Positions 29,698 through 37,844 of a DNA stretch of 64,000 nucleotides are shown in pieces (position 1 is the stretch's first letter; the number at the start of each line of letters is the position of its first letter). Source of the stretch: Bartonella sp. CM31XJBT (GTDB lineage: Bacteria > Pseudomonadota > Alphaproteobacteria > Rhizobiales > Rhizobiaceae). The notes below the pieces were generated by a model, which saw nothing but the letters and a program-made list of their open reading frames with translations, had not been told where the DNA came from and did no database searches. Location: assembly GCF_028618555.1 (NCBI RefSeq), contig NZ_JAQITD010000008.1, positions 28,596-92,595 on the forward strand, written 5' to 3'. The position numbers and the translations under genes are program-made.

Positions 29698-30788
29698 AAA
29701 ATGATACGATAATTTCGTTGGTTTGAGTGCTTTTTCTAGAGATGATATCGATTGTTTTTATACGAAGTTAATAATAAAAGTGCTCTTCTTTTTTCACGAT
29801 GGTTGCTTCATTCAAGTTGTTTTTCATAAGGTTCTGTATCATCGCATGAAAGAGCTATGAGTTTGCGAAAAATTCTCCGTTTCAAACTTTTCCCTATAAA
29901 TGTGATAATCATCATACTACTTGTGATCTTATCCGCTAGATGAGTAGATAAGTTTATTCTTCCATAAAAATTATCTTGATAATGATTTTAAACATCAGGT
30001 TATTTTTTTGTTTATTGTACTTAATACATGCGTAAATAATGTAATTAAGAGTAGCGTTGATTATTTTTTTCTGTTATGCAGCAATCCGTTTTATTAAATT
30101 ATATTCATGTTTATAAAGGGGGGGGATAAAAATAAGTAAAATTTACTGATATTGACGCGCTATAATTTTTCCTAATAAACAAAAGAAGTCATTGAGCATA
30201 TTATAGACAATATTTCTTACATTTATATGATCTTATAGTCTTAAATAGTTAATGCCAGTTGTAATGATACGCAAGGCAATAGGCTTTTTTCTTCAATTGG
30301 AATGTATAAGATCGCTTTTTTAGCATTTCTATTGGCTTTTAAAAAGTACAGGGGGGACTTAAAGCTTTCTTTCTTTTCCGGTGGTTTAGAAATGATAAGA
30401 GCGCAATCTGTTGATTAAAAGGTGTATTTTTTCGTTTGCAGGGAATTTGCAATGGATATAGGCATGACGAATTTTGGGTAAGATATCGTGCTGCTTCTCG
30501 TTACCAAGAGGTTCTTGAAGGAAAAGAAATGATTAAAAAGCTTTTTGAGAATGTCAAGATATCAGAATTTTTGCTGAAGTTTTAACACTTCAAATACAAA
30601 GAGCTGCCGTGCAGATAATGTTACAAATACAAGTCTGATAAATGAAAGCAGTTTTCATGATTTAACATGTTTGCGTTGGAAGTGTACGTATTTGCAAAGG
30701 AAAATTAGACGCAAGGTCACAATATAGGAGGGGATGTGAATCCAAAGATATTGTTAATAAAATATAAAACAAAGAGAGGGGTTAAATC
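29698..30788. other. 1.09 kb gap, no recognised content
   Basis: Very AT-rich, with stops in every frame and no clear integrase fossil. The right end contains AGAGAGGGG, the ribosome-binding site of the first intact eexN gene. Confidence 0.5.
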
Positions 30789-31076
30789 ATGAACAAGATC
30801 ATTATAACAGCGCTACTGCTTTGCGTGGGACTTGTCGTTTCTGGTTGTGAAAAAACTTATAGCGTAGCAGAATTTAAGAAAGATAAAAAATTGATGCAAG
30901 AATGGGGAAAGAAATGCGATAAAATGGGCCCCTCTGCTTTTGCAACCAAGAATTGTCAAAATGTCATGCAAGCCGATATGGAACTTTTTCAAGAGCATTA
31001 TAGAAATCTTGCAAAGGAACTTCGTGAAAGTAGCAAAAAGGGGAATGAAACTGAAAAACAGCAGGACAATAATTAA
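30789..31076 (+). CDS. EexN-family lipoprotein, copy 1
   Basis: 95 residues. Lipobox at LVVSGC, then CEKTYSVAEFKKDKKLMQEW, and two conserved cysteines (KKC and NCQN) that could form a disulfide. EexN lipoproteins are associated with T4SS loci and are thought to act in entry exclusion, blocking redundant conjugative transfer at the recipient surface. AGAGAGGGG precedes the ATG. First of a tandem trio. Confidence 0.82.
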   Translation: MNKIIITALLLCVGLVVSGCEKTYSVAEFKKDKKLMQEWGKKCDKMGPSAFATKNCQNVMQADMELFQEHYRNLAKELRESSKKGNETEKQQDNN

Positions 31077-31265
31077 ATCATAAAAATATATTGATAGCGG
31101 TATTTTTCTTTGTACGCGATTTATCATCATAGATTGGGAAAAATCGCGCACAGAAGTGGATTTTAAAATTTTTGAAAATGCACAATGAACCGAATGTACA
31201 ATTTTAATCGGGTGCTAAATTGTGTCCTAAACTTTGTAAATTTGAAAAAAAGGGGAATTTTATTG

Positions 31266-31535
31266 ATGAATAAAGCCATTATTACAGCATTGCTGCTTTG
31301 TACTGGACTTGTCGTTGCTGGTTGTGAAAAAACTTATAGCGTAGCAGAGTTTAAGAAAGATCCAAAATTACTCGAGCAATGGGCAATGAAATGCATGATA
31401 TCAGGGGATTTAGATTCTCAAAATTGTAAAAACGTAGATAAAGCGTATCGTGAAGTTCATGCCCGAGATTGGCCTGGTTCGAGCTTTGTACATGATGACG
31501 AGAAAAAAACTGAAGAGAAAAAGGAAGGGAATTAA
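31266..31535 (+). CDS. EexN-family lipoprotein, copy 2
   Basis: 89 residues from ATG 31266, chosen because AGGGGAA lies upstream and the signal peptide MNKAIITALLLCTGLVVAGC then starts correctly. An in-frame start at 31185 adds 27 residues of unlikely leader. The body matches copy 1 up to NCKN and then diverges into an acidic Lys/Glu tail. Confidence 0.8.
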   Translation: MNKAIITALLLCTGLVVAGCEKTYSVAEFKKDPKLLEQWAMKCMISGDLDSQNCKNVDKAYREVHARDWPGSSFVHDDEKKTEEKKEGN

Positions 31536-31538
31536 ATC

Positions 31539-31757
31539 ATGAATAAAGCCATTATTATAGCATTGCTGGTTTGTACTGGACTTGTCGTTGCTGGTTGCGA
31601 AAAAACTTACAGCGTAGCGGAATTTAAGAAAGATAAAACATTACTCGAAGAGTGGGCAAAAAAATGTGAAAAGCTGGATCAATCTTCTATGGAGAAATCT
31701 AAAAATTGCCAACATGCCAGACAAGCATATATGGAACTTATGTTTGGCATTCATTAA
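31539..31757 (+). CDS. EexN-family lipoprotein, copy 3
   Basis: 72 residues, with a signal peptide almost identical to copy 2 (LVVAGC lipobox) and NCQHARQAY at the second cysteine. It begins 3 bases after copy 2 ends, so the two are an operon. It is shorter than its paralogues at the C-terminus. Confidence 0.8.
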   Translation: MNKAIIIALLVCTGLVVAGCEKTYSVAEFKKDKTLLEEWAKKCEKLDQSSMEKSKNCQHARQAYMELMFGIH

Positions 31758-31817
31758 AAACATACAGTTCAATAAGTAAGGAATTGTTTAGTTCTTGATT
31801 CTATTGCGTTTTTTAGG

Positions 31818-31846
31818 ATCTCTCTAACTTTTAGAGAGTCTTTTTA
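31818..31846 (+). terminator. Terminator after the eexN trio
   Basis: CTCTCTAA (31820-31827) and TTAGAGAG (31831-31838) form a perfect stem with a CTT loop, followed by TC and TTTTT. It lies about 60 bases past the last stop. Confidence 0.85.
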
Positions 31847-33133
31847 TGGCTTCAAGAATTAGTCGTTTACGATCTGTACTCTTTGTGTAAACGGATGCTA
31901 TACTGTCATTTGTTCAGCCCAAAAGTGCTTTCAATTGTAGATAGTATTTCCTCCCAATGAGTTGTTACGTGTTACTACTAATTTTTTAATGTTTTGGTTA
32001 CATGTATTTAAAATATGAGATTAAATCTATCTTTGGGGTGTTTTTTTGCCTTTATCACAAATAAATGTTGCATCACATTAAGATCGTCTTTAAGCGTTGC
32101 GGCTAATTTCGGAAAAATTGGGAGGAAACATTTGTTTGGAAATTACTTTTCTCTGTTTTAATAAAGAGAAAAACATTCTGAATGTAATTATTATCGTTTC
32201 ATACTCAAATGTTTTTCTCAAACTATTTTAAAAAATTGCTTTTGATTTGAGAATATTATAACATTAGTTAAGATGTGAGGCAGTTTTGCTAGGACGGTTT
32301 TGCCGGATTTGTGAGGAATTGAGCGCCTTCCACACCTTTTTATTTTTCCCCTCTCTTTTCTGAGTTTGCAAGGGTTTCCCTTGTTATTTTTTTATCTTGA
32401 TTGTGTCGTGATATTATCATGTTGAGCGGTGGAGCTCATATAAAAATTTACGTATGAGGTGTTTTTTGTTCTCGAGTGTGTGATGAATATTTTTTTGAAT
32501 AACACTTTTATTTATAAAAATAATTTAATTATTTTATACTGAATAAGGATCTCGAATATAGTAAGATTCTCTTATTCCAAATCTGTTCTAGGTTGAATCA
32601 ATTAAAACCATCTGCTTGCACGTTACAAGCATGGAGAGCCGTGTGGATAAAAACTGTTGAAGAAAGAAGTAAAAATGCCTCTTATGAACGATCTCAAGTG
32701 CTAAAGATTGTTGCAACATTTGGGGCTGGAAAAGTGTGTGATGCTGCTGGTTTATTTTCTCATAAGGGTAAAGATGGTTTTCAATAGATTTATTATAAGC
32801 TTCATGAAAATATTATCCTTTAGAATTGTGATATGCCCTTGAAGGGGGGAGCAAGAGAAACTCACTCAATAAGGAGACAAATTATTTACAGATCGGATCT
32901 GGTAGAAAATTTCGTTTTTTAAGGTGGGAATGAAGTTGAGATTCAAGATAGCGTGAAAAGACGGACACTGATGGTTAAAAATGCATACAAAAAGCAGAGT
33001 TTACACTCAAATAGTTGCAAGCGATGTTTGAAATTTTGTGTGTGGTTTATCTGTAGAATTAAAATTTTGCTTTGCTCTTATGTGAAATTAAGATGCTTAT
33101 TTGCGCAAATTACAATAAGCCAAGAGAGTATGC
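31847..33133. other. 1.3 kb gap with an integrase relic
   Basis: Contains the plus-strand fossil at about 32560-32790 and AT-rich sequence. A short open frame at 32593-32787 is part of the fossil. No RNA gene is recognised. Confidence 0.5.
32560..32790 (+). pseudogene. Decayed integrase fragment, plus orientation
   Basis: The same leader (ccaaatctgtt...ttgcacgttacaagc) and N-terminal codons as at 51030, ending near the KRKDGG-equivalent (HKGKDGFQ). Confidence 0.6.
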
Positions 33134-33232
33134 TTAGTATATTTCTATTACGAGAACTAAAATAACAACAAAAGTATTGATGGTGATAATCAAGGTTGAA
33201 TAAAGCATAGCGGCTTTTACGAGATCAGCCAT
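33134..33232 (-). CDS. 32-residue single-pass membrane peptide
   Basis: MADLVKAAMLYSTLII and a following Val/Ile/Leu run end in EIY. A strong AAAGAGG ribosome-binding site lies 6 bases before ATG 33232, and in-frame sequence upstream of it looks non-coding. Size and hydrophobicity resemble type I toxin or other small membrane peptides, but no antisense RNA can be shown. The function is unknown. Confidence 0.5.
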   Translation of the reverse strand: MADLVKAAMLYSTLIITINTFVVILVLVIEIY

Positions 33233-33799
33233 AAAAACCTCTTTCTGTTCTTTTTGAGGTGATTTTATGAATAACAATACGTTACATATCTGTAATATAT
33301 GCTGATACAACATATTCGGCAAGCTTATAAATCGTTCTTTTTTTATAAAAGCTTAAGGAGTTAGAGTATTGTGAATCCTAAAAAAGAAAGCTTTAAAAGG
33401 ACTAGTGATTGATTTTGTAGGTTTTGTGTTGCTGAAAACTTTTTTTATCCTGTTATGCTATAAAGCACTATCATTTATAACGATAATATAAGGTATATAA
33501 GTTTTTTTGGAATGTTTAAGTATTTTTTAGTGTGCGATGAATATTCGTAGGTTTATTTGTTGAGCCTTTCGTTTAAGTGAATCACAAGAGTGGAAGTCAA
33601 GAGAAGATCGTTTGACAAAAATTCGGACTGCGTACAGAGCCGATTGAGTTAAGATCTTGGTCCTTTAAAGTGAGCGGAGGAAGACAAAAATGTTTTTTGA
33701 TCGTTTATCTCATAGCAAGATTGGTTAATGCTGTTCTAATGGGGCATGTTTTACACAAAAGTAAAGAACGTTCCAAACGAAATATACTTATGTTGTATA

Positions 33800-34180
33800 T
33801 TAGTATATTAGTATTGCATATTTATGTACTTGTTTTAAAGAAACATCTCTCAACGCACACGACAGACATTTTACGATGACACTCGTAAATGGTATAACGG
33901 TAAATGTGACTAGTATAACAGTAAAGCTCTCGTGAAATAATATAAACTTTGAATAATATAAAAATCTGTAGAATGCTATCATCTTTATACTTATGAAAGA
34001 GCAAGTCACAATCATCGTACGCTTGCTTCCAATATTTATTATAGTTCTTGGCATTTGCTAAGGTTCATAAGAGGCATTTTTCTTTCAGCGTATTTTATCA
34101 ACACATCAGGGCGTTGTTTGTGATGTGCAAGCAAGTGATGTTAATTTATTCAACATGGAATAGATTTGAAATGTGATGAT
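33800..34180 (-). pseudogene. Decayed integrase fragment
   Basis: The minus strand has GAGAGATGTTTCTTTAAAAC, nearly the same as the DVSLKQ codons of the 51 kb relic, then degenerates toward its leader. Confidence 0.55.
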
Positions 34181-34459
34181 TATGAAAGAGAAGAGCCGCA
34201 TTTAAAAGGTTAAAAACGAGAGAAAGTTCGTAACAAAAATTGTACCTTGATTATAAAATGATTGTTTCTCTGTTTTTATACTAGTAGCGCATGTAAAGTC
34301 GCGATATTAAGAGCAAACTGTTTTATGGAGCGAAATAATCTATAGGAAGATACTGTGGAAATTCTGAAAATATCAATGTGGGGGAGCATTAAGCATTATG
34401 CATTGGATAATATTTTGATTTATAATGATAATCTATCGTTATTCAACTTGAATTAGAGC

Positions 34460-34850
34460 CCTGAATACTGGAATTTTTTTCATTCCAAATTTGTTTCGTG
34501 GTGAATTAACCAAAACAATGTCTTTTGCAGTTACAAGCAGGGAGCTCCCATGCGCAGAGAAATTGTACAAGAAAGGCCACGCTTTTATGAACCATCTCAA
34601 GTGCCAAGGGTATCAGAACATAAGGGGTTAGAACAATATGTGATGGTGCTGGCTTGCTTCTTTTATTAAGCGTAAAGATGGAAAGTGCTCAATGGATTTT
34701 ATACATGTCATGGAAGATTTATCATTATACCATTCATGGGCCGCGGCGCGAAATAGGCTTGGGTGCACTTAAGAGATGTTTCTTTAAAACAAGCGCGTGA
34801 ATATGCGATTGAAGACGTATCAAACTGATTGGCTAAGAAACTCTTGAAAA
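34460..34850 (+). pseudogene. Decayed integrase fragment, plus orientation
   Basis: It runs from ccaaatttgtttcgtggtga through GATGGTGCTGGCTTGCTTC to CTTGGGTGCACTTAAGAGAT, in the same order as the 51 kb relic, with several frameshifts. Confidence 0.6.
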
Positions 34851-35623
34851 GGTTCAAAAAATCTTATATAGTCGTTCATTGCAAAGAAAAGCGAATGATA
34901 ACTTAAAAAAGGAAGATTGATGGCTGTTTAGCTATTTTAAGATGTCTTTTTTTATATTGCTGTATGGCTGATCTGTTCAAAAGAGCATTCTTTTTGTGTT
35001 TTATGCGAAATACTGCATGTGTGCGGAAAGAGCATGGGAGAGGGGGTGTCTTTTTGAATGGGTGCAAACTGATCTTGTAGGGTGCCATCTTATGGGACGC
35101 CAGAAGGTATACAGGTTTAGGTGCAGAGAGAGCCATACGGTTATGGAGGGTAAAATGCTGCTATCGGTAAAATGCTGAAATTTTTAATGGGCTTACGTTT
35201 TTATATGCTGCAAGATAGGCTGCGGGTTTTTGTCGGCAGATAGTTTTTGTGGCCGAAGTTTTCGTGAGAGCATTGTTGTTTTCTGTTGAAGACGTACTGG
35301 TGATAAAATAGGCAAAGATAAAATCGGTAAAGCGAAATAGACAGAACAAATATGGAAGTTTCGATATTATCGTAAGGTTTGAGTTTATAGCGTTTTGATG
35401 AATTAGTATAGCCGCAATGATGGTTTTGGAGCAAAGCAAGAAAAATATTTGAAGAGAATGCGTTGAAAGTTGAAGTGGTATACGCTTTGAAGGATTGTCG
35501 TGCTGTTGTTTGAGCAATGTTTGCACCACGAGCTTGGTTGAGTGTATCAGCATTGAAGAGAACCTGTTTAATCTCCCTCATTTGAAAGTAAGATTGAACA
35601 ATAGTGTTGAAGGGGAAGTAAAA

Positions 35624-36028
35624 ATGTCTGTAGTGCAATATGGTGATGATAGTTTTGCAGCAAAAGCAAAAGTTCTTGATAATAATCTTATTGATCGTGA
35701 TTGGGCGATGACAAAATTTGTTGCTGCTGTTAAAGGATTAGCTCAAGTTGTTGATTATGAAAGCAATATGCTAGAGAGCAGTGGTGTTCCAGATTACGAA
35801 GAAATAAATTTGCGTAAAATACGTGGTTTGCGTGATCTTAATAAATCCATGAGTGATGTGAAGCGCTATATGAATCAAGATATTGAGCATGAGGTTGAAA
35901 GTTTGTTGTCTGATTTACAAGAAAAATTACAGCGTAATAGTGAATTACTTCAAACACATTTAAATGCAGTTAATGATCTTTCTAGAGCTATACAACTATC
36001 TGGACGTGCAAAAGAAATAGAGGAATGA
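35624..36028 (+). CDS. Small helical protein, possibly FlgN-like
   Basis: 134 residues from ATG 35624, chosen for GGGGAAG 7 bases upstream; the open frame extends 43 codons further 5' without a ribosome-binding site. The chain is almost entirely amphipathic helix. The pattern of an N-terminal helix with E...L, then INLRKIRGLRDLNKSM, then LQRNSELLQTHLNAVNDL resembles the FlgN flagellar chaperone, but the usual DGTYS-like C-terminus is missing and no flagellar gene is nearby. The FlgN link is inference by eye; the gene itself looks real. Confidence 0.6.
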   Translation: MSVVQYGDDSFAAKAKVLDNNLIDRDWAMTKFVAAVKGLAQVVDYESNMLESSGVPDYEEINLRKIRGLRDLNKSMSDVKRYMNQDIEHEVESLLSDLQEKLQRNSELLQTHLNAVNDLSRAIQLSGRAKEIEE

Positions 36029-36332
36029 TCAAAAATGATTAGGTAGGGCAGTTGATTTGGATAAATAGTGCGTTTAGTGAGTAGACTTGTTTTAAGTGCA
36101 TTTGGGTATTTAAATTATTATCCTGTTGTACTGTAAAACGCTGTTCTTAAAACAGTGTCTTTTAAGGTGTAGTGATGTGAACCGCATGCTTTGGGAAACT
36201 GGCTGAAAGAGAACTCAGAGAAGGCGGATTATTTACAGAGAATTGTTTGCAGACTAAGTTAATAGGGGGCTTCATTTTTTAGTTTAGGGAGAGGCCGATC
36301 AAGAGGATATTTAGACCAGCCTGTGATGCCTT
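36029..36332. other. Gap between the helical protein gene and the 5S terminator
   Basis: 304 bases with a repeated spacer motif (gttgtactgtaaaacgctgtt and gagaaggcggattatttaca) also found near 21750, 21900 and 37600. No gene. Confidence 0.5.
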
Positions 36333-36355
36333 AAAAACAGCTTCCTTGGGGCTGT
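36333..36355 (-). terminator. Terminator of the 5S rRNA gene
   Basis: On the minus strand ACAGC and GCTGT form a stem followed by TTTTTAA, about 46 bases after the 5S 3' end. Confidence 0.65.
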
Positions 36356-36400
36356 GGTAATGTAAGGTTCATACATTAGAGTCTTTTGCATGCATTTAGC

Positions 36401-36520
36401 AGATCTGGCAGCGACTTACTCTCCCGTGCCTTAAGGCAAAGTACCATCAGCGTTGGAGCGTTTCACGGCCGAGTTCGGGATGGGATCTGGTGCATTCACT
36501 CCGCCATAACCACCAAGTCA
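36401..36520 (-). rRNA. rrf: Orphan 5S ribosomal RNA gene
   Basis: The reverse complement reads TGACTTGGTGGTTATGGCGG at its 5' end, contains CCCATCCCGAACTCGGCCGT and AAACGCTCCAACGC, and ends GTCGCTGCCAGATCT. It is about 120 nt and the termini pair. It is a clear alphaproteobacterial 5S. No 23S sequence lies upstream (36521 onward) and no tRNA downstream, so it stands outside an rRNA operon. Open frames across it are not genes. Confidence 0.95.
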
Positions 36521-36959
36521 GCAAAAAGCATGAATGATGAAGAGTATGTGATGAGTATTGCCTATAAGCCTCATGGAGTATTGTCCTTTGAAGTGTGGTG
36601 ATATGAAGCGGTTCGTTGTTTAAATCTATATGTTTGAGATAAAAATTAAAGCGGTTTAGTATTTTCTTTCTGCTGTTTTTAGTTTTTGTATGTCAGATTG
36701 GAGAGAGCATCCAGATTTGAGTGGATATATTGCGTATATCTTTGTTGGCGTAATATTTGAAATGGGGCGGCAATCTCATTGGGAAAGAATAAAGGGGGAG
36801 AAATCAGCTTCCCTCTGTTCCGCCGTTCTTTAATTTAGCTTTATGTCTTTCAAAAGTATCTAAAGCACTATCTGTTAAATAATGAAGATTCCGCATTGTT
36901 TCACGCTTTTTTTATTGTGTTTTTTACTGCGGGCATGTCCTTCATGCACGACAAAATGC

Positions 36960-37400
36960 TCAAAATAGAATGGATTTGTTATTCCTAATTCACGGCCTTG
37001 TTTTAAAGAGATATCTAAGCTCTCAAGTCTATTTCGTGATGGTGGTTGTGGGGCGCAACGACATCTTTGATGCAACGGCGCTTGTGAATGGTATAATAAA
37101 AAGTCCCCATGGAAATAATATAAAATCTATAGGGTACGACCATCTTTATGCTTAATAAAAGAGCAAGTTGATATTGTTATATTCTTTGCTTTCTTCCAAT
37201 GTTGCTACAGCCCTTGGCACTTGAGATAGTTCATTAGAGGCATTTTTAATCCTTTCTTAATAGTTTTTTATCCCTATGGCTCTTCCCCCTTGTCACTTGC
37301 AAGAGATATGGTTTTGGTTGATTCAACATGGAACAGGTCTAAAATGAAAGAATCTTACGATATTCTGGATTCTCATTTAACATGCAAAACAATTAATTGT
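36960..37400 (-). pseudogene. Decayed integrase fragment
   Basis: The minus strand keeps the blocks for CACGAG/DVSLKQARE (acggccttgttttaaagagatatct on plus) and the leader. It is the closest relative of the fossil at 21150-21560. Confidence 0.6.
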
Positions 37401-37680
37401 CTTTATAAATCAAATGCTTGTCTTATGATGGAGTTGCTGTAGCATTGAGATTTTAGAGGAAAAACATGCCTTTAAGAATTTATACCAGATACTAAGTCTT
37501 TATAGCAGGTATATTAAATGCACATCATCTAAAATAAATAGAGCGTCCACAGCGAAGAAGGGGCTGACTTTTTTAAAAATATGCATGAATGCTTATTCTG
37601 TTGTGCTGTAAAAACATCATCGCTTGAGGTGTGGTGATATAAGACATAAAACTTTATGGGGTATTTTGATGAGAGAATGC
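37204..37680. repeat. Segmental duplication, copy B (with 21333-21825)
   Basis: Same orientation as copy A and nearly identical through gcctttaag...ataccagatactaagtcttt and the gttgtgctgtaaaa motif, up to the attttgatgagagaatg end. Confidence 0.75.
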
Positions 37681-37790
37681 TAAGATATTCAGTTTTTTAT
37701 TCAATATGCAAAAGAAATATTATAAGTCAAAATCTTCTTTGATGTGATAATGATTTTTGAGAATTTAAAAATATATATATAAATTTAAAT

Positions 37791-37820
37791 AAAAAAGCAG
37801 CACTTTGTGCTGCCCTTTTA
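37791..37820 (-). terminator. Terminator of the 994-residue autotransporter gene
   Basis: GCAGCAC (37797-37803) pairs with GTGCTGC (37807-37813), and the minus strand continues into TTTTTT. Similar hairpins follow most autotransporter genes in the window. Confidence 0.85.
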
Positions 37821-37844
37821 TTTAAGTTAAAATTAACTTCTGCT

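Larger units (their letters stand above)
33233..35623. other. 2.4 kb gap with two integrase relics
   Basis: Contains fossils at about 33800-34180 (minus) and 34460-34850 (plus). Frames at 34903-35136 and 35161-35638 on the minus strand are shadows, Ser/Thr/Ile-rich without ribosome-binding sites, and the latter overlaps the start of the gene at 35624. Confidence 0.5.
36521..37790. other. 1.3 kb gap with an integrase relic and a duplicated segment
   Basis: Contains the fossil at about 36960-37400 and the duplication copy at 37204-37680. The first 200 bases upstream of the 5S show no 23S 3' end, so its promoter must lie here if it is expressed. Confidence 0.5.

Noticed and set aside
35161..35638. 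Two long minus-strand frames (130 and 145 codons)
   Set aside because: They overlap each other in different frames and overlap the well-supported start at 35624, have no ribosome-binding site, and have Ser/Thr/Asn-rich shadow composition.
36386..36601. 71-codon plus-strand frame
   Set aside because: It runs across the antisense strand of the 5S rRNA gene.
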